A stretch of 64,000 nt of DNA from positions 1,426,001-1,490,000 of the forward strand of contig NZ_CP143867.1 in NCBI RefSeq assembly GCF_036416795.1, in the 5' to 3' direction. The notes under the pieces were generated by a model. It was given only the letters and a program-made list of their open reading frames with translations. It was not told the origin of the DNA and searched no databases. A program made the position numbers and the translations under genes. Below, piece after piece: positions 10,758 to 20,399 of this stretch (its first letter is position 1; each line of letters begins with the position of its first letter). The stretch comes from Bacteroides sp. MSB163 (lineage in GTDB: Bacteria > Bacteroidota > Bacteroidia > Bacteroidales > Bacteroidaceae).

Positions 10758-12755
10758 ATGAATACTAAATATACATTTAAAGCTCTTCTTTGCAGTATGT
10801 TCATTTGGGCGGGAGTAAGTCTTGGATTAAGCTCATGCGAGTCTTATCTGGATGTAGATTCCTACTTTTATGATCAAACTAATATCGACTCTATCTTCCA
10901 GAGCAAAGTACGTGTCAACGAATATATTAATGGAATTGCCACTAAACTTCCGAATGAGAGTAAACTGTTCACTGAATCTTCCTTCCCATTCGGTATGGCC
11001 TCCGATGAATGTTTTGCCTCTTGGCCAGAGGATTATGGCGATAGTGGTAACCGACATTCTGCAATGGCATTATTATTAGGAAACGAAACACCGCAAAGTG
11101 CACACTATAATAATTGGGTAACTTTTTACCAAGGCATTCGTAAAGCCAACACTGTACTAACCCGCATCAATGAGTGCAAAGAGCTATCGGATATGGAACG
11201 TCGTGACTATACAGGCCGCGCTTACTTCCTGCGTGGTTATTTTTACTTCAGTTTGCTACGCCAATATGGCCCCGTGCCCATTGTTCCAGACAAACCTTTT
11301 GATGCCGATACTCCGTCTGAAGAAGCTTCAGTAGAGCGAAACACTTATGATGAATGTGTAGATTATATTTGCAATGATATGGAAAAAGCATCAGAATTCC
11401 TTCAAGAAACCCGTACACAGCAGTTCCAAAATATTCCGACAAAAGGTGCAGCATTAGCTGTCATTTCGCGTTTGCGCCTTTATGCCGCAAGTCCATGGTA
11501 TAACGGTAACAACCGATATACAGACTGGAAAACCTCGGATGGACGAAACTATATCTCTCCAACCAACGATAACTCTAAATGGGGGAAGGCCGCCGTAGCT
11601 GCAAAACGTGTCATCAATATGGATAAATACAAACTTTATACGACTGCGCGTACAGAAAGAACTCAAAAACTTCCGACCAACATTCCACAGGAGAGTTATC
11701 CCAATGGAGCTGGTAACATTGATCCTTACGCATCGTATAAGACCTTGTTCGACGGTTCTGTCAATGCAGAGTTAATCCCAGAATACATTTATTATTGTGA
11801 TGCCATAACTGGTGGAGACTCCCCACAGTGGTTAGCAACACCAACTGCCTTAGGAGGTGCCAACGGTATAAATCTCTGTATGGATTTGATTGATTCCTAC
11901 AAAATGATAGATGGATATGACATTCACCATTCCAGCGCAAACTATCCTTACCCTGATGCTTCTCATGCAGGTGATCCGATAGATATTGCTTACAGAGTAT
12001 CTGACGGCTATACCGTGGATGGCAATGTAGCCAAAGTAGATGCCTACCGTGAACCTCGCTTTTACGCAACCATAGGATATAATCATTGTATCTGGCCTGG
12101 TACCTCTTATGTGGGCAATGACCCGGTGACCAATGTGGAAGTGACTTATTACTCTGATGGTAATGCAGGCCCCCTTCCCGAATATCCGGACAACTACAAC
12201 CGTACAGGCTATACCCTCCGCAAATACATCAATCAGGAAGATAACATGAAAGGCTCCAGTCGTGCCAAAACATTTGCTGTATTCCGTTATGCGGAAATCC
12301 TCCTCAACTATGTAGAAGCTTTAAATGAATTGGAAGGAAGTTATACGGATGAAGCCACAGGTATCACCGTGGCCCGCAATACAGAAGAAATAAAGAAATA
12401 TTTCAATATGATACGTTATCGTGCCGGCATGCCGGGTATTACCGATGCCGAACTGAACAGCAGAGACGACATGCGTGAAGCCATCAAGCTGGAACGTAAA
12501 GTGGAGTTTGCCCTCGAAGGACTTCGCTATCACGATTTACGCCGTTGGGGCGATGCGGACGCAGCTTATAATACAAAGATTATCGGTTGGAATACCAAAG
12601 CCAGAGTAAACAACCGTACCGGATTCTACACCCGTACAATATGGGATTCAGAGAGAATACAGAAGCGTGTATTTACACAGAAGATGTACTTCTTCCCCAT
12701 CCCACAGACAACGTTGGATCATAATGCAAAACTGGTTCAGAATCCAGGCTGGTAA
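10758..12755 (+). CDS. SusD/RagB family glycan-binding lipoprotein (PUL1)
   Basis: Lid lipoprotein of the SusCD complex, 665 residues. The start was set at the ATG at 10758 rather than the longer frame from 10620, because that ATG gives a clean lipoprotein leader (SSC, Cys27) and lies just after the SusC stop. TPR-like helices of the SusD fold are recognisable (RAYFLRGYFYFSLLRQYG; YAEILLNYVEALNELEG) and the C terminus carries the RagB signature (EFALEGLRYHDLRRWG and a terminal LVQNPGW). It captures glycan at the surface and hands it to SusC. Confidence 0.95.
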   Translation: MNTKYTFKALLCSMFIWAGVSLGLSSCESYLDVDSYFYDQTNIDSIFQSKVRVNEYINGIATKLPNESKLFTESSFPFGMASDECFASWPEDYGDSGNRHSAMALLLGNETPQSAHYNNWVTFYQGIRKANTVLTRINECKELSDMERRDYTGRAYFLRGYFYFSLLRQYGPVPIVPDKPFDADTPSEEASVERNTYDECVDYICNDMEKASEFLQETRTQQFQNIPTKGAALAVISRLRLYAASPWYNGNNRYTDWKTSDGRNYISPTNDNSKWGKAAVAAKRVINMDKYKLYTTARTERTQKLPTNIPQESYPNGAGNIDPYASYKTLFDGSVNAELIPEYIYYCDAITGGDSPQWLATPTALGGANGINLCMDLIDSYKMIDGYDIHHSSANYPYPDASHAGDPIDIAYRVSDGYTVDGNVAKVDAYREPRFYATIGYNHCIWPGTSYVGNDPVTNVEVTYYSDGNAGPLPEYPDNYNRTGYTLRKYINQEDNMKGSSRAKTFAVFRYAEILLNYVEALNELEGSYTDEATGITVARNTEEIKKYFNMIRYRAGMPGITDAELNSRDDMREAIKLERKVEFALEGLRYHDLRRWGDADAAYNTKIIGWNTKARVNNRTGFYTRTIWDSERIQKRVFTQKMYFFPIPQTTLDHNAKLVQNPGW

Positions 12756-12778
12756 TTAACTTTAATATTAAGACAATT

Positions 12779-13615
12779 ATGAAAAAGCATATTTTATTTT
12801 CATTAGCGATAGGTTCGCTCTTTATGCTCACCGGATGTGAGAACACCAATGTTTGGGAAGAGGAACAGTATATAAAACAAGCCTATCTGGTAGGTATCGG
12901 AGAAGAAGGAGCATTAGTGACCCGCAACGTCAACTATGCGGACGAAAGTGCAGAAACTTTCGTATCGGTAGGCACCAGCGGCTCATTGAATCCGGATGGG
13001 GACATTCACTGTACATTGATTGAAGATCCCTCAGGCATCACTTCTTACAATCAAAAATATAAATCGAGTACGGAAATCCAATATCAGGCACTTCCTACGG
13101 CTAATTACAACATATCTTCAATGAATGCGGTGATCCGTGCCGGAGAATCTTATACCCGCATACCTGTCGCCATCCACCCGGAAGGATTACATTGTGACTC
13201 CTTATACGCCCTTCCGCTGAAAATGGAATCTTGCAAGGAGTATCCCGTTGCACAAGCTGAAACAGTGGTTCTGTTCGCTATAAAGACCTACAACAACTAC
13301 TCGGGATACTACAATTACATCGGTACCAACAACGGAGCTTCCTTTAGTTTGATTCGTAATGCCGTTGCCGTAAACAAGAATACAATTCGTATTTATTATA
13401 CAGGTACTGAGGAACTGGCAAGAGCGAAAGATACCGGACTCACCATTACAGTGAACGAAGATAACACACTCAGCCTTGCCGGATGGAAGAACCTGAATGT
13501 TACGGAGGGAAGCGGAAGCTACGATCCTCAAAACAAAACATTCAGCTTTGCATGCAAGGTGAATGGAAATGAAGTGGAAGCCTACTTAATATCGGCAACG
13601 GCAAGCGAAGAATAA
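12779..13615 (+). CDS. DUF1735/DUF4361-type surface glycan-binding lipoprotein (PUL1)
   Basis: A 278-residue lipoprotein with SPII site LTGC (Cys20). The N-terminal half resembles DUF1735 domains (beta-sandwich, with the ending RIPVAIHPEGL before a PLKMESCKEYP strand), and the C-terminal part (NNYSGYYNYIG onward) resembles the DUF4361-like lipid/glycan-binding barrel seen in SusE-position proteins. It lies 23 bp after SusD and is probably an accessory surface glycan-binding protein; specificity is not visible. Confidence 0.8.
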   Translation: MKKHILFSLAIGSLFMLTGCENTNVWEEEQYIKQAYLVGIGEEGALVTRNVNYADESAETFVSVGTSGSLNPDGDIHCTLIEDPSGITSYNQKYKSSTEIQYQALPTANYNISSMNAVIRAGESYTRIPVAIHPEGLHCDSLYALPLKMESCKEYPVAQAETVVLFAIKTYNNYSGYYNYIGTNNGASFSLIRNAVAVNKNTIRIYYTGTEELARAKDTGLTITVNEDNTLSLAGWKNLNVTEGSGSYDPQNKTFSFACKVNGNEVEAYLISATASEE

Positions 13616-13643
13616 TCGTAGCCGGAAAGGATATATTAAAAAC

Positions 13644-13722
13644 CACCACAGATTATACAGATAAAAACAGATACTTGCTCTTCAATATAAACAATCTGTG
13701 AATATCAGTGTAATCCGTGGTG
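13644..13722. repeat. Imperfect inverted repeat between PUL1 binding proteins and GH30
   Basis: Arms of 19 bp (13644-13662 and 13704-13722) match at 16 of 19 positions; the left arm begins CACCACAGATTA. The loop is about 40 bp. The CACCACAGA core recurs in the longer inverted repeat at 45784-45877, so both may belong to one dispersed hairpin family. Placed inside an operon, it could attenuate or stabilise the mRNA. Confidence 0.6.
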
Positions 13723-13752
13723 AATTATTAATTACATAAATGAACTATTATC

Positions 13753-15231
13753 ATGAGAGAAAAAAACATCAAAAGAGTGTTTATGTGTTGCCTCACCGCT
13801 TTGGCTGCTAATACCTATGCCCAGAATTTCAATTGGGTCAGCAGCACCGAAGGCAACACTTGGAAACAATCAAAAGTGAAATTACAATCGAGCGCCGGCC
13901 AAACCCCGCTTTTAGATATCAGCGGAACGGAAGAAGGCACCACATTCAAAGCATGGGGAACCACCTTTAACGAACTGTGCTGGGATGCCTTGAATATGCT
14001 CACCCGTGATGAACAGGATGACCTGTTGAAGAAAATGTTTTCCCCTGAAGGAGAACTTCGTTTCAACAGAGGCCGCATTTCGATGAATGCCAATGACTAT
14101 GCCCGCGGCTGGTATAGCTGCGATGAAGTATCAGGCGACTTCCAACTGAAGTATTTCAACATCAACCGTGATAAACTGGCTATTATCCCCTTTGTCCGTG
14201 CAGCGCAAAAGTATAATCCGGGTATGACTTTCTGGATGTCTCCCTGGTCACCTCCCAGCTGGATGAAAATTAACAATGACTATCCGGTTCGCAGCGACAG
14301 GACTAATAAGATGTCGCCTCTGTCTGATGTAGTACTCTATGAGGATAATACGGAGACACGCGATAACGTCTTCCCCCGGCAACTCGCAGTGAACGACTAC
14401 ATGATACAAGACCCCCGCTATCTGCAAACTTATGCCAACTTCTTCTGCAAATTCATTGATGCTTATAAAGAACAAGGAATTCCCATCGATATGATCATGT
14501 ATCAGAACGAAGCATACAGCTATACTCCGTATCCCGGTTGTGCCTGGACAGCCGAGGGTACCGTACGTTTCAACGTAGAGTATCTGGCGCCCACATTAAA
14601 GAAGCGCCATCCGGAAGTAGCTCTCTACCTTGGTACTTTCAATACCAACCGCTATGACTATGTTGATAAAATACTCTCCGACCCACGCATGCCGCAAAGC
14701 GTTCAGGGAGTTGGCTTTCAGTGGGAAGGAGGACAGATACTGCCTAAAATACGTGCCAAATACCCCCAGTACAAGTATATGCAGACAGAAAGCGAATGCG
14801 GTGGAGGTACCTTCGACTGGAGAGCGGGCGAACACACCTTCCATCTGATTAACCACTACCTGGGTAATGGCTGCGAAGAATACACCTTCTGGAACAGTAC
14901 GCTTTGTGATAATGGTGAAAGTCCCTGGGGTTGGAAACAGAACGCTTTGATACATGTTGATTCAAAATCCCGTACGGCAACTCTTACACCGGAGTATTAT
15001 GCTGTAAGACATTATAGCCAGTTCGTAACACCCGGTTCACGTATAATAGCTTACAAGCCTTCAACAGAAGGAAGAACACCGGTCTTGGTAGTGGAAACTC
15101 CAGAAAAGAAAAAGGTAGTGATAGCCGGAAACTTTAATGATAAGGCTAAAAAAGTAACTGTGAAATTGGGTAACCGTTACCTGAACATTGAACTTCAACC
15201 GCACTCTTTCAATACATTCGAAGAGAAGTAG
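13753..15231 (+). CDS. Secreted glycoside hydrolase family 30 (PUL1)
   Basis: A 492-residue retaining beta-glycosidase. SPI leader ending ANTYAQ at about 24. GH30 (beta/alpha)8 domain: WGTTFNELCWDAL opening, ISMNANDYARGWYS, WMSPWSPPSWMK, acid/base Glu253 in MYQNEAYSY, and nucleophile Glu346 in MQTESECGG; a C-terminal beta-domain ends in LQPHSFNTF. GH30 subfamilies include beta-1,6-glucanase, beta-glucosidase, xylanase and beta-1,6-galactanase; the layout resembles the GH30 of known Bacteroides beta-1,6-glucan loci, but substrate cannot be set from sequence. It is the only hydrolase in this PUL and lacks an SPII cysteine, so it is likely periplasmic or secreted. 137 bp separate it from the preceding gene, with an inverted repeat in between. 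Confidence 0.9.
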   Translation: MREKNIKRVFMCCLTALAANTYAQNFNWVSSTEGNTWKQSKVKLQSSAGQTPLLDISGTEEGTTFKAWGTTFNELCWDALNMLTRDEQDDLLKKMFSPEGELRFNRGRISMNANDYARGWYSCDEVSGDFQLKYFNINRDKLAIIPFVRAAQKYNPGMTFWMSPWSPPSWMKINNDYPVRSDRTNKMSPLSDVVLYEDNTETRDNVFPRQLAVNDYMIQDPRYLQTYANFFCKFIDAYKEQGIPIDMIMYQNEAYSYTPYPGCAWTAEGTVRFNVEYLAPTLKKRHPEVALYLGTFNTNRYDYVDKILSDPRMPQSVQGVGFQWEGGQILPKIRAKYPQYKYMQTESECGGGTFDWRAGEHTFHLINHYLGNGCEEYTFWNSTLCDNGESPWGWKQNALIHVDSKSRTATLTPEYYAVRHYSQFVTPGSRIIAYKPSTEGRTPVLVVETPEKKKVVIAGNFNDKAKKVTVKLGNRYLNIELQPHSFNTFEEK

Positions 15232-15250
15232 ATTTTTGAAATAAAAAAAC

Positions 15251-15292
15251 AGTGAAGAATCTCTTCTCGTAAAAGAAAGCAGATTCTTCACT
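15251..15292. terminator. Bidirectional terminator between PUL1 and PUL2
   Basis: A perfect 12-bp stem (AGTGAAGAATCT and AGATTCTTCACT) with an 18-base loop lies 20 bp after the GH30 stop. An A7 run precedes it and an A/T-rich stretch follows, so it can end transcription from both of the convergent operons. Confidence 0.7.
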
Positions 15293-15381
15293 ACACTAAA
15301 ATAAAAATTACTTGTTTCCTAACTAACAAAATTTCATCTGAAATATTCTTTTTACCTTTAATTCATCTTCCCTAAAAAGGA

Positions 15382-18000
15382 TTATTTATAGGATCTGTTT
15401 TCTAATATTTCTATCTGACCAGCTTTTGTCTCACTCCGAAGTAGATTTGTCAAAGTATCAACATCAAACTGAAATTCAGGATTAAAACTATCAGAATGCA
15501 TATACTGAAGTACACTAGTATAAAATTGTCTCACTTCTGGTTTATCCATAACAGCTTCCAAATCAGCCATACATATCAGCAACTTTCCTTTATCAACAGC
15601 AAGTTCAAAAAGCAAACCTAATTTATGATTCCTTTCAATGTTATCAATAACCTGTATAATAGGAGTGTATTGTGAAGGAAAGTTATCTAATATCATCGGA
15701 TAACTCTGTTTAATAATAGAAAACCATTGCCAATTCGTATGGAAATCAGTAGGGAAGTCATAAAATAGGGGATGTTCTGGATTAACCAAAATACCTAATG
15801 TACCCGGAGATACTGGCCTCTTATTATTCTCACTAATAGTTTTAAACATTCGATAATTCCAATAGTCAGTCTGGAAAAGACCACTTATAGTTTGTTTCTC
15901 ATATAGCTTATGTTTGGGGAACCATAATACCTTACCTCCATTTTTCAACTCTTCAATAACCTTCTTTCCCAATGTATCAGTTATAATAACATCCGTGAAT
16001 TGGCTGATTAGATTGTTCGACGAATATATCCAAAGTCCGTAAGTATTTTGGTAAGATGTACCCACTATATTTATTTCCAAATCTAATCTTTGAGCCTGGT
16101 CCACTTCAGAAATATTAGGATGAATTCTTCCGATTTCTATCAATCCTACATCTTCCGATGATATCTCCAGACTACCTTTATCTAAAATTTTTCCCTGTAA
16201 GGACTTTAATTCCCATATTACAGATTTTCCATTCAATGATTCTTCTGCATAATTGGCAATCTTTATTATCGCTGAAATCTGTTCGTCACTACTCCAACAG
16301 AACTTATCTATAACTAATAATGGCACAGTTTCACAACAAAATCCTCTCCATTTCTCTGGCGTAACAAGTCCTTTACTATCCATAAAAGCATCCAATATAC
16401 CCACATAAGCAGAACCTTGCCCTGGATAATCTTGCAGATCCAACAAGTGGAAACCACCAAAGCCATTCGTTCTCAAGTCCATCTCTATCTCTGCTTTATA
16501 AAGTTCTACAGCCCATTTTCCTGATGCACGGAAGAAGTTATCAGCCTGTTTCAGCATTCCTGCTTTCGCTAACCTATTTTTGAAGACTTCCATGTTATAA
16601 GGATAAAGTACACCTTTATATTTTTCTATTTCCTTATAATTGGGATATATCTGATATTGTCCTGTTTCAAAGCTGATTACAGGAATCTTGCAACCAGCTA
16701 TACTAGAAGAAAAATCCATTGTTGTATTTGGATAAGTATGGTTTATGTATCCACCATCATAAGCATCAGCAAAGGAAAAAGATGCTCGCACATGTGTATT
16801 GAAAGTACCGGACTGTTCTCCGCCAATACGACACGTTACCAAAAAATCTTCACCAGGTAAATACCCCTTGAACCCTAAATAGTTATTAGAACCGAAAGCA
16901 TATAGTCTCCGGTCGTCTATGTTCCTGAAAGTATTAATGAGATCTTTCATCACATCCAAATCACCACCAAGCTCATTACCCAATGCAAACATAACAAAAG
17001 ACGCATGATTTCCATATTCATTCTGTATATTGATGCCCTCTTTAGTCAGGAAAGAATTCAGATATTTATCATTTTTGTCAAAAGCTCCCCAAAAAGGTAA
17101 TTCAGCCTGAATATAGATACCTTCCATATCAGCAGCCAAAAAGCAAGCTTCTGGCGGACACCACGAATGAAAACGATAGTGATTGATGCCATATGACTTG
17201 GCTACCCGAAAATAGTGTTGCCACGTTTCTACATCCATTGCTGTATGACCTGTCAACGGAAATACACACGCATCATGCTTACCACGTAAAAACGTCTTAT
17301 GTCCATTTATAGCGAATTGCGTACCGGAAGTTTTAAACTCTCTCAATCCAAAGTTGACTATTTGCTCATCGATATCACCTATTTGGACATGTAATTTGTA
17401 TAAAACAGGATGAAACTCACTCCATAATAATGCATCACTCCCCAAGTCATAATCAAATTCGTATTCTTCCTGCATTTTTGTCAACCTATATGATTTCGCC
17501 TTTGTTTTATACCTTATTTTTGTATTCCAAGTTTCCGCATATAGAATTAACTTTGTAGTCTTTTTAATTTTCTCAGGTGAAGCAATATTTACCCTTACAC
17601 GCACCGATTTCTTATACACATCGGGATATACCTGCACCTCCTTTATATGAAGTCTATTTTTTACTTCCAGATACATATTGCCAATGATGCCATTCCAATT
17701 AGTCTGTGTCGACTCTGTAAATGCATGCGAATAGCCTATCAGTTGAGGCGGTACAGATTTGCCATTATCAATCATGATAGTAATTTCATGTTTCCCAGGT
17801 ACAAGTTGATTAGATAAATCATAAATCTGGTAAGTTGAAATATTATCATTCCGCCCTACCTCTACTCCATCAATCCAGACACAAGTTGGCTTCGTTCGTT
17901 CCAACATAAGCCGAATATACTTACCTTTCCACTTTTGGGGAATTTCGACTGTTTTCTTATACCAGGCCTTTCCTACATAAGAGAATAACCTACTCATCAT
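15382..18000 (-). pseudogene. GH2-family glycosidase, main part (frameshifted gene, PUL2)
   Basis: The main 872 codons of a GH2 enzyme whose first 79 codons are in another frame (17990-18229). It starts inside the jelly-roll sugar-binding domain (KAWYKKTVEIPQ, WIDGVEVGRN), then the immunoglobulin-like sandwich, then the TIM barrel with acid/base Glu343 in ALGNELGG and nucleophile Glu445 in ISFETGQY. Catalytic residues are intact. Without the first part it has no signal peptide. Removing one base from the T6 run at 18003-18008 (A6 on the coding strand) joins the two frames. The ATG at 18000 overlaps the first part's stop, so reinitiation is conceivable but would give a cytoplasmic product. Either a true lesion or a homopolymer sequencing error. 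Confidence 0.85.
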
Positions 18001-18229
18001 CCTTTTTTATTATAGGATTACCTTTCTTGTTTGTATCTGTTGTACCAGGGAGAATTATCTGTTCTGTGAAACTCTTTTCTGCATAATTCTCTGCTATGCC
18101 CACTCCATCCGGATCAAGTTTGAACTGCCATAAACCTTCCAAATTTATCCGGGAGAGTTCTTCTTGTGCCCGCATACCAGTTATTGCACATAGTACTAAG
18201 ACTACCAGCAAATATATCTTTCTTACCAT
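17990..18229 (-). pseudogene. GH2-family glycosidase, N-terminal part (frameshifted gene, PUL2)
   Basis: A 79-residue fragment with a signal peptide (TGMRAQ at about 21) and the first strand of a GH2 sugar-binding domain (LEGLWQFKLDPDGVG, LPGTTDTNKKG). The frame ends at TAG just after an A6 run; the +1 frame continues directly into the GH2 body (SRLFSYVGKAWYKK). A_AAA_AAG precedes the break, but a -1 slip there runs straight into TGA, so classical programmed -1 frameshifting does not rescue it. Confidence 0.85.
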
Positions 18230-18251
18230 TATCCAAATAATTATATTAAAA

Positions 18252-20309
18252 TCAGTTTTCTTCGATTATCAGTAAGTCCCACGGTTCAATAGTAACAAGC
18301 TCATCTTTCTTTACCATCTTCTTACTTAGCAGATCAATGCCATTCTTACTATAATTGTACTTAATAGACTGGGAAGAAGCAGAATAATTGAATATATAAC
18401 GAATCCGCTTTCCCTGATCATTTATACCTTGTCTAACAATTATTGGAAATTTATAGTCCTCTTTATGTCTTAATCCAGTTTGTTCAGCCTCTTGGCAGAT
18501 GATTTTATCTAACAGTTCCCAAGAAGGATATGTAGCAATATAAACTAAACTCCCTTTCCCATAATTATTTTTTGTCACAACTGGCCATTTCTGAAAAAAT
18601 GGATGCTCAACATATGCTAATGGTTGTGCCGTCTCCGGAATAATAAACTCCATAAATTCACTTGCTGCATTTGATTCTATTCCCCAAGGATTTTCTTTTA
18701 ACTTCATCGCCCCTATCGTAGAATACTCCTGATAGTAGAAACCACATACTTTACGTAATGGTCCCGGAGCTATCTCTGTTCTTGCCGCATCAAATTCATT
18801 GCAATAACCACTTTTATACATCATAATTACTTTGCCACCCTGTTCAACAAATGTCGCAATCTTATTCAAAAGAGTCTCAGAGGCAACATACAGTGACGGA
18901 ATAACCAACAATTTATATTCAGAGAAATCACAATCATCATTATCACATGGAACAATATCCGTCTCTATATTCATATTAAACAACACTTGGTGTATCATTT
19001 CAACAGGATAATTCTCTCTATTTGTATAAGGCATAAATTGCAGGCCATAATATGAATCATGACTGAACAAAATGGCGACTTTATTTTTTTTTCGTAGATT
19101 TACAAGTTTCTGACCTATCTTCTTCAATTCTCCAGCTACAGTAGCAAATTCCTTATAAATGCGATTAGGAACCAAATCATGCCCCAACACTCCCCGCCAA
19201 TACATTTCTTGTCCATAATGCAGAGTTGACCAATGCCAGTATTCCACCATATTGGCTCCAGAAGCCAAATGAGAATAAACATTTTGACGTAATTGACGAT
19301 CATAAGGAGGATATTGTGCTTTTGCGTCCCATCCTCTACCTTGCGCATTGGTTTCAGTTATAAGATAATTGCCTTTCGACACTGTACGCATAAAATCTCC
19401 TCCATAAGCAATGAAATGTCCATCTTGTTTATCTTGAACATCATGATAAATATTAATTGCGGGATATTGCATCTGACGCATACTCTCTTTCTGGTCCATT
19501 TCATGGAAAAACGGCATAAAACAATGGGTCACAAATTGATCCTTTCGCTTATATTCATTCACAATATCCACTTGCCAATTTAAGAAATCAGCAACTTTCT
19601 TTCTTCCATACCGTTCCCATTCCAGTTTATAAGAAGGATTTGTAACTCCATCTCTGGCATAAAATTCTTCCCATGTATGTATATTCATTCCCCAATAATT
19701 GAGTCCCCACGCATGGTTCAAAGAGTCAAGACTATTATCGAATTTCCGTTTTATATAACTCCGAAATCCCACAAAGAAATCCTGATTATTAATTCCACGC
19801 GCTAAAGTTTCATTATCTACCTGATAACCAATAATACCAGGATGCGAAGCATAATGCTCCAGTAGACGACGAATGATGCGTTCACTATAAAAGAGATAAG
19901 TAGGATTTGTAATATCCATATTTTGTCTAATACCATAATGAGCTTTCCCACCCCTCTGATATACCGCCAACACTTCCGGATGTTTTTCTGCCATCCAGGC
20001 TGGAATAGAGTAAGTAGGCGTCCCTAAAATAACTTTAATACCGGCTGCGTACATTTTATCGATAATCCGGTCCATCCATTTAAAATCAAAAACCCCTTCT
20101 TGCGGTTCAAACAACCCCCAAGAAGATTCACCGACACGCACCACATTAAGTCCACACTCCTTCATCATCTGAATGTCTTTGTCCAAACGTTCAGATGGCA
20201 TATATTCATGATAATAAGCAGCACCGTACAATACATTATCGAATTTGGGCTGCGCATATATAATTTTACCTATTGAAATAAATAATATCCATAAAACCAA
20301 CTTCTTCAT
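18252..20309 (-). CDS. GH42 beta-galactosidase, exported (PUL2)
   Basis: A 685-residue retaining beta-galactosidase. The start is the ATG at 20309, preceded by a GAAAGGAAAG ribosome-binding site 6 bp upstream, not the TTG at 20324. Signal peptide ends at IIYAQ. TIM barrel: VLYGAAYYHEYMP opening, VRVGESSWGLFEP, acid/base Glu167 in YQVDNETLA and nucleophile Glu319 in LITETNAQG; a GH42 trimerisation-like domain (LFSHDSYYGLQ onward) and a short C-terminal beta-domain follow. The export signal suggests that it works in the periplasm on galactosides imported by the adjacent SusCD. It lies 22 bp upstream of GH2. Confidence 0.93.
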   Translation of the reverse strand: MKKLVLWILFISIGKIIYAQPKFDNVLYGAAYYHEYMPSERLDKDIQMMKECGLNVVRVGESSWGLFEPQEGVFDFKWMDRIIDKMYAAGIKVILGTPTYSIPAWMAEKHPEVLAVYQRGGKAHYGIRQNMDITNPTYLFYSERIIRRLLEHYASHPGIIGYQVDNETLARGINNQDFFVGFRSYIKRKFDNSLDSLNHAWGLNYWGMNIHTWEEFYARDGVTNPSYKLEWERYGRKKVADFLNWQVDIVNEYKRKDQFVTHCFMPFFHEMDQKESMRQMQYPAINIYHDVQDKQDGHFIAYGGDFMRTVSKGNYLITETNAQGRGWDAKAQYPPYDRQLRQNVYSHLASGANMVEYWHWSTLHYGQEMYWRGVLGHDLVPNRIYKEFATVAGELKKIGQKLVNLRKKNKVAILFSHDSYYGLQFMPYTNRENYPVEMIHQVLFNMNIETDIVPCDNDDCDFSEYKLLVIPSLYVASETLLNKIATFVEQGGKVIMMYKSGYCNEFDAARTEIAPGPLRKVCGFYYQEYSTIGAMKLKENPWGIESNAASEFMEFIIPETAQPLAYVEHPFFQKWPVVTKNNYGKGSLVYIATYPSWELLDKIICQEAEQTGLRHKEDYKFPIIVRQGINDQGKRIRYIFNYSASSQSIKYNYSKNGIDLLSKKMVKKDELVTIEPWDLLIIEEN

Positions 20310-20337
20310 ATGCTTTCCTTTCAACTATATTTATGAA

Positions 20338-20390
20338 AAGAGAATGTCCGGAATTAAAAAGCTATAAATATAATTACCGAACATTCTCTT
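20338..20390 (-). terminator. Intercistronic hairpin between SusD and GH42
   Basis: Arms 20338-20351 and 20377-20390 match at 13 of 14 bases (AAGAGAATGTTCGG on the coding strand). A short T run follows on the coding strand. It sits 10 bp after the SusD stop, and could lower expression of the glycosidase genes relative to susCD. Confidence 0.55.
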
Positions 20391-20399
20391 ATATTTTTA

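Noticed and set aside
17990..18010. Programmed -1 frameshift at A_AAA_AAG in the GH2 gene
   Set aside because: The -1 frame reads GGA TGA, an immediate stop; the GH2 body is in the +1 frame.
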